A DNA stretch of 64,000 bases from Megascapheus bottae (Eukaryota > Chordata > Mammalia > Rodentia > Geomyidae), in NCBI GenBank assembly GCA_024803745.1, contig JANJXV010000029.1:22310001-22374000 (forward strand), given 5' to 3'. A program made the translations under genes and the position numbers. Below are positions 46,208 through 56,267 of the stretch, piece by piece. A model generated the notes under the pieces. It did not search any database. It was not told where the DNA came from and was given only the letters and a program-made list of their open reading frames with translations. How positions within the stretch are numbered: position 1 is the stretch's first letter; each line of letters opens with the position of its first letter.

Positions 46208-46331
46208 GATTCTATTATCAAGATGATGTACAGAGTGGTTACAGTTACATACATAAAGTAGTGAGTAAATTTTTTTGTCAAACGTTGTTATCCCTTTCCT
46301 TATTTTTCTCCCACTTTCCTTCCCCCGAATT
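46208..46331 (-). mobile_element. LINE-1 3' UTR fragment
   Basis: ATTATCAAGATGATGTACAG, GTGGTTACAGTTACATAC, GTAGTGAGTAAATTTTTTTG and a CT-rich end: a reversed LINE-1 tail related to those at 22.7 and 53.8 kb. Confidence 0.7.
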
Positions 46332-46540
46332 GTCATTCGGGAGGCTTGAACACTGGGCTTCAGCTCAAGGCTAGATCTCTACCAATGTAAGCCACAGCAC
46401 CAGTTCCGGACTTTCTGGTAGTTAATTGGAGACAAGAATCACCCGGATTTTGGGCCTGGGATGACTCTGAACCTTGGTCCTCAAATCTTGGCCTCCTGAC
46501 TAGCTAGAATTACAGGTGTGAACCACCAGCACCCTGCCAC
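46332..46540 (-). mobile_element. B1-Geo type SINE
   Basis: GGAGGCTTGAACACTGGG, TCTACCAATGTAAGCCACAG, GTTAATTGGAGACAAGAATC and a reversed B1 half ending GTGTGAACCACCAGCACCC. Confidence 0.82.
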
Positions 46541-46750
46541 AAATTCTTCTTTATATTTCTTTGGCCCCAAAAGAAGCAAACACTAAGGATTTCATAGAGT
46601 CTCAAGTCATGAAAGGGTAGTGACATCTGTTAATGAAAAGCTGGATATTAAAAGAGACATTAGATAATCAGTATATTATTATCAAATGAATACTCATTGC
46701 TTTTGAAATGATGGATACTTATACATGACATGCTATCAATTTAGATAATA

Positions 46751-46815
46751 AGGACATAACGGCACAATGTATAATCCCAGCTACTTGGGAAATTGAAGCA
46801 AAAGTATCACAGATT
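46751..46815 (+). mobile_element. B1-like fragment
   Basis: GGACATAACGGCACAATGTA and TAATCCCAGCTACTTGGG: a short B1 left end cut off by the next SINE. Confidence 0.55.
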
Positions 46816-46816
46816 T

Positions 46817-47012
46817 GCTGGGCTCCTGTAAGCCTAGCTACTCAGGAGAGGCTGAGATAGTGGGATCATGATTTGAAGCTAGCCTGGTCAAGAAAATCCC
46901 ACCAAAAAGATAAAAGTAGAGATGTATCTCAAGTGATAGACTGTTAGTCTTGAGTGAAAAAGCTCAAGGACACTGCTCAGCACTGAGTTCAAGATTCAAT
47001 ACTGGCACACCA
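46817..47012 (+). mobile_element. B1-Geo type SINE
   Basis: TGTAAGCCTAGCTACTCAGG, CTAGCCTGGTCAAGAAAATC, then a Geo half with CTCAAGTGATAGACTG and GAAAAAGCTCAAGGACACTG. Confidence 0.75.
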
Positions 47013-47021
47013 AAAGAAAAA

Positions 47022-47099
47022 TGAGCTCGAGAGATATAACCCAAGTGATAGACTGCTTGGGTAGAATGCCTCACTTCCTGGTTTCAATACCAGTACTTC
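47022..47099 (+). mobile_element. ID-like monomer
   Basis: GAGCTCGAGAGATATAACCC, GTGATAGACTGCTTGGGTAG and GGTTTCAATACCAGTACTT match an ID monomer on its own, without a Geo partner. Confidence 0.6.
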
Positions 47100-48924
47100 A
47101 AATAAAATCTATTTGGACAATTATGCATTTGCCTAGTGTAGTAGGTTGAGGAATCAGCATGAGTAAGCATGAGTAAGCAGCAACAAAGCTTTTAGAGGAA
47201 CTATAATATTTTTGTCACAGCAACCCAATAATGCATGCAATATTACGATATCCATTTTCCAACAAAGTGAATGAGAAAACCGCCTTAGTAGCATGACTGG
47301 TGTCATTGAGTTGGTACATGGAAGAGTGGAGACTGGAGTTTGGATTTACCTCCAGAAACATATTTTCAGTCTCTCGTTAATGCTGCTTGCAGTAGCTTAT
47401 CCCACTTACTTTATAGCTCTATGTCTATGGAATGAAAAAGAGAACATGTCTATTTAACAAAAGTTCTATCAGAGTAAGAAGAAGAAACCATTAGGAAATT
47501 TTGAAAAGTAGAAAACTACCATAGGTTACAAGAAATATAAGCCCAATATGCAGCACCATGCCTTTTTTTAACTAAAGTTACATACATTCCAAAATTTAAT
47601 ATCAAGATGTTTTAAGAATGACGTTGCTTTTAAGCTATGAAGTAGCATTTACCATTATCATTCATCTCACCGAATTTTTGTTTAGTGTCTGCAATTTATG
47701 ATTCACATAAAACTCACAGGAAATTTAGGCACATTCCTTAGAAACCAGTCATTGCTCTTACATTAGCTTTCATTTCAGAGATAAATGATCTTATTTTTTT
47801 AAGGAGGGAATTGGCTTCCTGACAGTTATTTATTTTGAGAAAGCATAAAGTTTGGATTAATTGCATGTTTTATACAAATGTCAGTTACAGATTTAGTTTT
47901 CATGGATCTATTCTTGTCCCATCTGAGTTCTAGGTGAGTTAATATATTGTTTATCATCAGTCTTTTTTGGCTAACTTATGAGAAATTGAAAAAAAAAGAA
48001 ATAAGATGCCATAAGAAAGCCATTTTTTCCTTATAGTGCCTTCAAGAGTCAAGAAACATATCCTTGTGTGAATAGAACTCTGAAGACACTAAAGATATTA
48101 AGAATGCTATTTGAATTAGTATTCTTCATTCTTATTAGCTTAGAAACTATAGATAATATGACAAAATGAAGCTGGTAATGATTTGATAGTCTTTTGTTAG
48201 TTCAAACTTTAGGACCTGCAGTTTCTGAGTACAAATGTTCCTATATATTAATTTGTATTTTCCTATTTCAATGCTTGTGGTGTTATAGGTGATGAATCTC
48301 TGTCAATAGGGTTTCTAGGCTGAGGGTAATTCAGAGAATAAAAGGTTCATCAATTCATCTAGTGACTCCCAGAAACTAAGGCTTTCTTCTTCTTCAGCTG
48401 GAATCCCTATCTCTATGTAGTATCTCTCCTTCAGCTCATCAAATCAGGGACCATCTAATTAACAAAACTTCACTGAGCATTAGCATTATCATCTCTAATG
48501 TTTTCATAAAACTGCTGCTTTTTAATGCTGATGTGAATATTTATAACCCATCATCCTTATCAATGGTAATTTAATCAATAATCAGACACACGTTTCTAAA
48601 ACAACCGTGTCTTTTTTTTCTCACCTGTTAATATTACCTCTTTTTCTTCAATAAAACACAGGTACTTGAACCACAACCCTGACACTTTAGCTCAATGGCA
48701 CTTTTTCTTGTACTTCCTGTTCTTCTCTGCTCAGGACATAAGACCTTTCCCAGAATAATAAACTTACCCAGGAGTCTTGTGACCTATTTTCTATTAATAG
48801 CCAATAGATTTCTTATGTGGGACTTTCACATGATCTAGATTTTAGTTCTTTATCACTTGCCTCTATACTAATCTTAGGCCACATCTATGACCAAATGTGC
48901 TTCTGAGGATACTTGTGTCAGAAA
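47100..48924. other. Spacer of about 1.8 kb
   Basis: The longest stretch in this half of the window with no repeat I recognise, apart from a worn LINE-1-like fringe after about 48880. No sustained open frame. Confidence 0.5.
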
Positions 48925-49261
48925 TTCTGTTATTAACATGGTTGCGCTTATAGGTTTAGTATAGCCTTGTTTCTGGATATTTGGGAAAATGCTCAAGGGT
49001 GGGATTGCTGGGTCATAGGGGAGCTCTATGTTTAGTCTTTTGAGGAACCTCCATACTGCTTTCCAGAGTGGTTGAATAAGTTTACACTCCCAAGAACAGT
49101 GTAGCAATCCCTTCTGGCCATATCTCCTCTAGCATCTGTTATTGGATTTCTTAAGAATGGCAATTCTAACTGGTGTGAGGTGAAATCTCAAAGTTGTTTT
49201 GATTTATATTTTTTTATGGCCAGAGATGTAAAGCATTTCTTCATGTGTCTATAGGCCATTC

Positions 49262-49538
49262 TTTTTTTTTCTCTTTGTTAATCTTTGTCTCACAGTTTTC
49301 ATTCCAACAGGGCCACAGAGGCCACAGCAGAACAGGGAAGATCACAACGCGGCGACCGGGATGGAGAAACTGACAAAGCCTGTGCCCTTGTTTTTCTCTT
49401 TCTTTCCTGTTGGTCCTTAAGTGCCTCCCGCCTATGGGCTGGTATCACCCATACCCACCGACATACGTGAAAAAGATGTTACCCATCATAATCGGGCTGT
49501 CTTTTCCTCTTTGTGTTTTTTATTGGGGTAGGGATGTT
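49262..49538. other. Unidentified CpG-containing insert inside a LINE-1
   Basis: Starts with TTTTTTTTTCTCTTTG and contains CpG-bearing phrases (ACAACGCGGCGACCGGG, CCCACCGACATACGTG, CATAATCGGGCTG) unlike the surrounding DNA. The leading T run could be the reversed polyA of a minus-strand retrocopy. Open frames of about 60 codons show no motif I recognise. It might be a processed pseudogene fragment or an LTR piece. Confidence 0.45.
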
Positions 49539-49615
49539 GATTTTATTTGATGCTTTTCCTGGGACCTGTACACAATTCCTGAGCTTTTGTGATTTATCAC
49601 TTGGAGCTACAGCTC
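49539..49615 (-). mobile_element. Geo-like SINE fragment
   Basis: CCTGGGACCTGTACACAATT, then CTGAGCTTTTGTGATTTATC and CACTTGGAGCTACAGCTC fit a worn reversed Geo monomer. Confidence 0.5.
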
Positions 49616-50105
49616 TATAAGACATTCTTATTTCTCTTCAGAGAAGTCTCTAAGTCCCACCTTTTAAACTAAGATGTGGAACTAACCCAGATGCTCCTCA
49701 GTAAATGAGTGGATCATGAACATTTGATATATTCACATCATGGAATTCTATGCTGCCATCAGAAAGAATGGCATGACCCCATTTGTAAGGAAATGGAAAT
49801 CTTGGCAAAACATCATATTAAGTGAAGTAAGCCAGACCCAAAGGAACATAGACTGCATGGTTTCCCTCATTTGTAATAATTAATATACTCCTAGGACTCT
49901 CCTAACACAGGATCATATTAACTCAAAAGCTATATACATATGGCCACATAGGATGAGACTAAGCAAAATGAACCCCAAGATATAGAAACAAGAGGTTTGT
50001 CTTTGTAATTCTTGTAATGTACTATGTGAAACTATTTCTTTTTTCCTTAAGGTTTATTTCATGTTGCTACAGTATCTGAGTGTGGCACCTGGTATAGTGC
50101 ATGCA

Positions 50106-50141
50106 TATATATATATATATACACATACACATACATATATC
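50106..50141. repeat. (AT)/(AC) short microsatellite
   Basis: ATATATATATATATATACAC followed by ATACACATACATATAT, in the tail part of the LINE-1. Confidence 0.8.
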
Positions 50142-50170
50142 TATTGGTTTATTTGTAAAAGGGAAGGAAT

Positions 50171-50560
50171 TGGTATATTCAGGCAGTAAGCAAACAAATT
50201 CCTAGACAGAAATGCAGGCATAAGGGAATTATCTCCAAAGGAAATGATTTATTTTCTTAATGTCTATGACAGGAATCTCATGTCACTTTTGTAATATATG
50301 AATAATTTGAGTGCCATTTGTATTCATCCTTATCCTTTCGAACGAAAACTTAAGTACAATTTTTAGGCTGCCAATAATCTGTCACTATTATACTACTCAG
50401 ATTCTTGTATGATTTGACAAATCTTTTTTAACTTTTAGTATAACAAGAAATAATTAAAAAACAAGAAGAAAAAGATGACCAATTCTGAATATAATATATC
50501 ATGATCAATCCCTCCTCTCCCTGAATACATTAGTTTTGTCAGGACTAAAATCAAATTCAT
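50171..50560. other. Spacer, nothing recognised
   Basis: No recognisable element. Confidence 0.5.
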
Positions 50561-50632
50561 CTTTGTGTGTGTATGTGTGTGTATGTGTATGTGTGTGTGT
50601 GTGCATGTGTGTGTGCATGCACACACACATGT
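50561..50632. repeat. (TG)n/(GTAT) imperfect microsatellite
   Basis: TTTGTGTGTGTATGTGTGTG through GCATGTGTGTGTGCATGCAC and ACACACACATG. The TG run turns into an AC run around GTGCATGCAC, forming an inverted repeat. Confidence 0.9.
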
Positions 50633-50640
50633 TTACACTC

Positions 50641-50820
50641 CTGCTTGAATTTTTCTCTCAAGGATGGTGATCTTAAACTTGAGGCTAATCTCCATTTCTA
50701 CCTGGCAAATTATATATAGTAGTCTCAAGGACTTTTCTGACCTTTCTGGCTTCATGGTATGATCTTTGTACATCAGCTTCCTGAGTAGTTAGGATCATAG
50801 GCTCAAGCCATCGCTGCTGT
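50641..50820 (-). mobile_element. B1-Geo type SINE, diverged
   Basis: TTTCTCTCAAGGATGGTGATC, then AGTCTCAAGGACTTTTCTG, CATCAGCTTCCTGAGTAGTT and AGGATCATAGGCTCAAGCC fit a worn reversed copy. Confidence 0.65.
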
Positions 50821-51035
50821 TCCTTTAGTGTAGCTGTTAGTTCCATTAGTTTTTAAGTGGAATTAGTGTATACTTACTGGAAGTAGAATTACTGTATATT
50901 TAATGATGTTATGAGAGTATATAAAATACTCATTATGCACTGAGAGATACAGATATTTGCAAAATATCAGTGGCAAAATTCAGAGTTCATTTTTTTGTAT
51001 TTCTAATGGGAAGTATGGCCTATTTTTTGCCATTT

Positions 51036-51255
51036 CTTTATTATTGTAATTAATAGAAGGGTTACAGTTATATTCACCAGATAGAAAGTGCATTACTTCA
51101 CAAACATTTATACTCCTCAAGTTTTTGTCCCCATTTCCCTTCCCCCACCTTCTCCCCTCATCTGGCATCTCCCCTTTCCTTTCCTATTTCAAATAAACAA
51201 ATAAATGTATATACAATATACAAAATAACAAGGTAAGATACTGTAACAATGTGAG
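51036..51255 (-). mobile_element. LINE-1 3' UTR, subfamily A-like
   Basis: TTATTGTAATTAATAGAAGG, GTTACAGTTATATTCACCAG, CTCCCCTTTCCTTTCCTATT and GGTAAGATACTGTAACAATG: reversed tail and 3' UTR without ORF2. Confidence 0.85.
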
Positions 51256-52570
51256 CAGAGTTCTTTACAATGGTTAATCTTCTGGATTGTGGGTGATAAA
51301 GCTCAATAGCCTACATACTTGAGGCAGATAAGTATAATGATATTGGAGATGGATGTGTGTAGTACACTCAGATTTCACACCTCATCTAAAATAGCAAAGC
51401 CCAAGGAATTATACAACCAACCTTCATAACATAGTATGATCCTGCGGAAATCAATGGTATTTTATTGGTATTTCAAGAACAGAAATACAGGCCAGTGGAA
51501 GAGAGTAAGAGAGACAAGAATCTACAGCCAACTAATTGTGACAAAAATGCAAAGAATTACCTCAGGAGAAAATATCATCTTTTCAATTGTTTTGAGAAAA
51601 TTGAATATCCACAAGGATAAGCCCTGAACAATTATAAAATTATTTGATGAGTTCAGGAGGCAGATATTTTAGAACATTGGAAATCAGTAAAAAAATTTTG
51701 GGAGCAAGGCTCACAATCTCTGGAAACAATAGCAAAAAATAAAAAGTTGAATTACATCATAAAGTAAAACTTAAAATCACATGAAGCAATTGACAGAATG
51801 CAGAGAAAAATGTATAGGAGAGGAAATCTTTACAGAACATATATGAATTGAGGGAGTGATAGATCATATAAGAATCTCCTCCAATTTTATTGAAGAAATA
51901 AAAACAGTCCAAAATAAAAGTGAAACCTAGATCTAAATGGACATTTCTCACAAGTATATTTAATAATCGGTAAGAAGGTATATAGATCCCCCAATCATTA
52001 GGGCAATGCAAATCAAAATCACTCTATCATAGTGATCACAGCAATATAAACTAGCTACTATCAAGAAGGAAATATATGGGCTTTATTTCATAGAGGAAAG
52101 AGTATAGGTAGTAGAATGGAGGTGGTGGAGTTGATTGGAATACAGTGTTAGGATTTACACTGCTGAAACGAACAGATTAAAAACAAGCTAACAAACAATA
52201 TTCAGTGTACCATTTAAATATGGAACTAGACAACTTAAGGGGATGAGGTGGTTGTGAGAAAGAAGGCAGGAGAGAATGATGAAAAGGATGACATGGTTCA
52301 AGTTCATTTATCTATCTCTGGAGGGTAAGGCAAGCACAGAAAGGGGTACAATGGGTTTACAAATGCAGAAATGATGTTCACTAGACAATATGTTGAAAAC
52401 ATACTACACAACTGGAGGGTGGGTACAGGAGGGAAAAACTGAGATAGCTCAAGGGAAGGGGTGACATAATTAAAAAAGAAATACACTCTTTACTTCAGTT
52501 ATATAACCATAACCCTTAAACCTCTGTTTATATCACCTTTATTTTTCTTTATATCACCTTTATAATAAAA
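51256..52570 (+). mobile_element. Old LINE-1 3' third (ORF2 end and subfamily B 3' UTR)
   Basis: From about 51460 ORF2 is readable by eye: GGCCAGTGGAAGAGAGTAAG, CTACAGCCAACTAATTGTG, AATTACATCATAAAGTAAAA and GGGCAATGCAAATCAAAATC. From about 52080 follows a 3' UTR like the one at 22.0-22.55 kb (AATATGGAACTAGACAACTT, AAGGGGTGACATAATTAA), ending in TTTATAATAAAAATAAAG. Many indels and no open frame. The first 200 bases are assigned by position only. Confidence 0.65.
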
Positions 52571-52889
52571 ATAAAGAAATGGAGATAATACACAGACAAA
52601 TTTTCCTTATGTCCTTTGGAAACTGGAAAAGTCAATGTCTACATTTGAAGGGAAAATATATGTGCCTGTTGCTATTATGGGAAATCTAATTTGTTCATCA
52701 TATCTTTTCTATAGAAACGAAGGACTTTAGGGAAAAAGGACCCATTGTATTCAGAAATAGAAATTCCTTTACAAACCTACTTTATAATTTTAAAGTAGAA
52801 TGTAAATGAGTGTGACTATTGTGATGATTTTTAAAAATTAACAATCTATACTTAATGTATGACATTTCAATGACACTCTATGAAAATGC

Positions 52890-53310
52890 AGGCAAATCTA
52901 CATGCTTAGTCTAATACCACTCAAAATAATCAAGAAATGGAAATAGCCTACAGGTCTGTCAACTAATGAACGGGTTGACAAAACTTAGTACATATGAACT
53001 ATTTTATTCTGTTTGCACACAAATGACATTCTGTTCTTTGTAACATGATTGGAAATGGATATCATGACTCAAATGAAATAAGCCAGGCTTAAAAAACCAA
53101 TACTACAAGATTTTCCTCTTAAGTAAGATCTGACAGTTGATCTTAAATGCTAAGGGTAAAACGGTAACTGGATTTAGGTAGGAGACAGTAGAAGTAGAGG
53201 ATGGTTCAATGATAAGTAAGACAGTTAAACAGGCACAAGTTTTGTGTTTACATTGAATAGTACAGTTATCAAAGAAAACAATGATAAAAAGAATTCCAGA
53301 TCTGTAAGAT
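52890..53310 (+). mobile_element. Old LINE-1 ORF2 end and 3' UTR
   Basis: AATAATCAAGAAATGGAAAT, AGCCTACAGGTCTGTCAACT, GAAATAAGCCAGGCTTAAAA and CAGTAGAAGTAGAGGATGG are characteristic of the last ORF2 codons and 3' UTR of old mammalian LINE-1s. This lineage differs from the previous element. Confidence 0.65.
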
Positions 53311-53320
53311 CAGATCTTCA

Positions 53321-53356
53321 CATGCATGCATGCATGCATGCATACATACATACATA
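53321..53356. repeat. (CATG)n then (CATA)n microsatellite
   Basis: About five CATG units, each palindromic, switch to CATA units before an A run. Confidence 0.9.
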
Positions 53357-53390
53357 AAAAAAGTTTTTAAAAAGGAAATGAAAACAAAGT

Positions 53391-53614
53391 TGATCACCAA
53401 TGATTCATTGCTGCAATCCTAGCTATTCAGTAGGGTGATTTATATGTAAGGATCTATGTTTGATGTCCACATAGGCAGGAAATCTTTTTGGCTTTCATCT
53501 CCAGTTAACCTGCAAAGAGCTGTAATTGGAACAGTGGCTCAGGTATTAGAATGTGACCCTTGAGCAAAAGCTAAAGCACAATGTTGTGGCCCCAAATTCA
53601 GTTTCCAGTCCTGG
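53391..53614 (+). mobile_element. B1-Geo type SINE, diverged
   Basis: TGCTGCAATCCTAGCTATTC, CTTTCATCTCCAGTTAACC, GGAACAGTGGCTCAGGTATT and a GTTTCCAGTCCTGG end. Confidence 0.75.
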
Positions 53615-53622
53615 TAATCCCA

Positions 53623-53812
53623 TGGAGAAAAAGAGAAGAAAATGAGGAAGGAGGAAGGAGAAAGAAAAGAAAGAGGGGAAGGAGGAGCAAAGAGGAAGAA
53701 GAAAGAAGGAGGAGGAGGAGGAGGAGGAGGAGGAGGAGGAGGAGGAGGGGGATAGAGGAAGAGGGGGAGTAGTGAGAGGGGAGCAGGGATGGAGACAATG
53801 AAGGGGGGAGAG
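53623..53812. repeat. Polypurine tract with (GGA)n
   Basis: About 190 bases almost free of pyrimidines on the plus strand, with a core of about 14 GGA/GAG triplets (about 53708-53749). It grows out of the SINE tail before it. Poly-Arg, poly-Ser and poly-Leu frames here are artefacts. Confidence 0.95.
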
Positions 53813-53882
53813 GAGTTGTATAGAGGGGTTACAGTTACATGCTAGGTAATGAGTACATGTTTTTGTCAAACATTGATATTTA
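53813..53882 (-). mobile_element. LINE-1 3' UTR fragment
   Basis: GTTGTATAGAGGGGTTACAG, TGCTAGGTAATGAGTACATG and TTTTGTCAAACATTGATA: a short reversed LINE-1 tail. Confidence 0.7.
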
Positions 53883-54329
53883 ATTATTCTATTTTCTCAG
53901 TGATTATTTGAAATGGTAGCCCATTTTGAAAATTAGGTCAATCTCTTGTTTATTTCTGGATATCTACATATTATCTGGTTGGAAATCATTTGGTACATAT
54001 TTTTTCATGCAAGAAACTTAGCATTATTTTAGCCTTACTGTGTACGCAATTATAGCATTGCAGATAGTTTATTCCTTTCTTTTCAAATTTTGTCTTATGA
54101 CACTATGTAGGATTTCCAGTGTTGATAAAATAAAATTGTGATCATAATGTGGATATTTTTGTTTCATTTTTTTCACAAGAGGGAACTTTGAAATTTGTTA
54201 TTTTAGTTTTAGACATTTCTATTTGTATAAGGCTAAGAAATTTCGCTTATTTCTTGTTTTTATATGTTTTATTTTTAAAACTAGGAATATCATGAATTGT
54301 TTTATTTTTGTCTAAAACTTATAAAATTT

Positions 54330-54402
54330 TTTGTTGTTGTCAGGGAGCCATATAGAGGGGTTATAGTTATACTCATAAGGTAGTGAGTGAGTACATTATT
54401 CC
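54330..54402 (-). mobile_element. LINE-1 tail inserted in an old LINE-1
   Basis: TTTTTTGTTGTTGTCAGGGA, CATATAGAGGGGTTATAG and GGTAGTGAGTGAGTACATTA: a reversed younger LINE-1 tail. Confidence 0.65.
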
Positions 54403-54626
54403 TTTTTTTTTTTGTCATGTATCTTGAACTCTGTATCTGGGCATTGTCCCTGAGCTCTTCCATTCAAGACTACCGCTCTACCTCTTGACCCACTGTGCCA
54501 CTTCTGATGTTCTGGTGGTTAGTTGGATGTAAGCACTCAAGGACTTTAGGGCCCAGGCTGTCTTTGAACCATGATTCTCAGATCTCAGACTCCTGAGTAG
54601 CTAGGATTACAGGCACCACTCCCAGC
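54403..54626 (-). mobile_element. B1-Geo type SINE
   Basis: A T run, then TTGAACTCTGTATCTGGGC, CTCTACCTCTTGACCCACTG, GGTTAGTTGGATGTAAGCAC and a reversed B1 half with CTCAGATCTCAGACTCCTGA. Confidence 0.85.
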
Positions 54627-55816
54627 TTTCCTTTCTTTCTTTTTCTATAGTCAATTTTGACTAGCTGATTTTTCAAATGTTAAGCCAAACTTGTATTGCT
54701 GGAGGAAAACACACTTTGTCATAATGTAATTAACTTTTTTATATAGGAATACTCTATAGGCCTTTTATAGAATTTTATAGGTATATTAAGTAGAATATTT
54801 TATTTATACTTTACATTCATATTTAAATAGAAAAATGATAGCATTTTCATTTTTGCACAAATAGCATCTTTCAATGTCAAAGTTTTCCTCTCTTTTGTAA
54901 GATGTTTGTGAAAATCCTTCTTTATACTTGTTACTAGCAGGTTTCCTTTTTAAAACTGTAAAAGCAATCACTTAAAAACTTTTGGATTTTACGGGATACT
55001 TTTTTTGTGTAGGGGAAAGATGATAATTGCACTCGGCTAAATTGAAAAATCAATTATTAGATACTTGGATTTCTTCTTATTTTTGTCAGTTTGGGAACTT
55101 GAACTTGTAAGACATTTTTGCTGTGCAAATTTAATCTGTTTACATAATTGTTATAATGTTATTATCTTTAGAATTCTATAAGAGCTAAATAACATCTCTT
55201 TTTGTTTTCTGTGATTGACAGTTTGTGCCTTTTCCCCTGCTCTGTTATATATCTTCATTAAATTAGCACAGGACTCATCAAATACATGAGTGTCTTTCCT
55301 TTTCATTGATTTCTTTCCTTTAGTTTTTATGTTTTCTGTATTATTTTTATTAATTCACTCATTTTATTCTTATACTATCAAATATAATTTAATTTCATTA
55401 TTAGATCTCTGTTATTTTCCTAATTTCTTAATTTGAAGCTAGAACATTGTTTTTGCTTTCTTTTTCATATGTTTGTAAAAATACATTTTCTTCCCACAAG
55501 TAGTCTCTATATATGTTTTTATCCTCGTTTCATTTCAGAACATTTTATTATTCTGTTTTATCTCATATTATTTAGGAAGAAGTTTTAATTTTTCAGGAGA
55601 TTAATTTTGTTTCTTTTTTGTTATGGGTATCTAATCAAAATCATAGCATACAATCACTATAATTTTAGTGTTTGAGAGTCATTGAAACTTGCTCTATGGC
55701 CTAGTATAGAGGCAAATTTTGTGAATGTCCATTATGAGCTTGTATATATCTTCCTGCATATATGGAATTGGTTGGTTTTTAAAAGAGTTCTTTTTCATTT
55801 TATTTATTTATTTTTA

Positions 55817-55994
55817 TTTTTTTGCTAGTCCTGGGGTTTGTACTCAGGTCTGGTCATTGTCCTTGAGTTTTCTATACTATGTTGGTCATACCAACACTTC
55901 TGCCTTTTTGTGTATATGTGGTACTGGGGAATTGAACCTAGGGCTTCATGCATGCTAGTCGTGTTCTCTATCACTAGGCCACACTCTTGGCCCC
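55817..55994 (-). mobile_element. IDL-Geo SINE
   Basis: TTTTTTTGCTAGTCCTGGGG, then a Geo half missing part of the middle, then GGTACTGGGGAATTGAACC and CACTAGGCCACACTCTTGGC. Confidence 0.85.
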
Positions 55995-56061
55995 CAAAAT
56001 AATTTTATCTTTATTTTTCACTTTCTAGCTTATTACTACTTTCTTTTTAAAAATAATACTC

Positions 56062-56258
56062 CAGGGCCGGGAGTTTGGCCTAGTGGTTGAGTGCTTGTCT
56101 ATCATGCACGAGGACCTGGGTTTGATTCCTTGGTACCACATACGTAGAAAAAAGCCAGAAGTGGTGCTGAGGCTCAAGTGGTAGAGCTCTAGCCTTGAGA
56201 AAGCCCAAGGACAGCGCTCAGGCCCTGAGCTCAAGCCCAGGACTGGCAAAAAAAAAAA
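56062..56258 (+). mobile_element. IDL-Geo SINE, near consensus, with TSDs
   Basis: Starts GGGCCGGGAGTTTGGCC and ends CAGGACTGGC with an A tail of about 13. Flanked by AATACTCCA at 56053-56061 and 56259-56267. Box A TGGCCTAGTGG is intact; box B reads GGTTTGATTCC, with one change. A good model copy for the family in this genome. Confidence 0.95.
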
Positions 56259-56267
56259 AATACTCCA

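Larger units (their letters stand above)
48925..50170 (+). mobile_element. 5'-inverted LINE-1 interrupted by another insertion
   Basis: 48925-49261 and 49626-49672 are ORF2 on the minus strand (AGGGGAGCTCTATGTTTAG, TTAAGAATGGCAATTCTAAC, CTTCAGAGAAGTCTCTAAG). 49675-50170 is the downstream ORF2 end and 3' UTR on the plus strand (CCAGATGCTCCTCAGTAAAT, AAGTAAGCCAGACCCAAAGG). Consensus order shows the 5' piece was inverted in place. An unrelated segment sits in the inverted arm at 49262-49625. The 3' UTR is more diverged than in young copies and stops before the expected tail. Confidence 0.8.
53930..55780 (-). mobile_element. Old LINE-1 ORF2, long but decayed
   Basis: Minus-strand ORF2 from the RT domain back toward the endonuclease. 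By eye, CACTATGTAGGATTTCCAG, AAGCCAAACTTGTATTGCTG, AACTTGCTCTATGGCCTAG and GTGAATGTCCATTATGAGC follow in the order expected of an old mammalian LINE-1. The body is broken by a younger LINE-1 tail and a SINE (54330-54626). No coding capacity remains. Confidence 0.6.

Noticed and set aside
53546..53869. Poly-Ser, poly-Leu and poly-Arg frames
   Set aside because: Artefacts of the (GGA)n polypurine tract and adjacent SINE.
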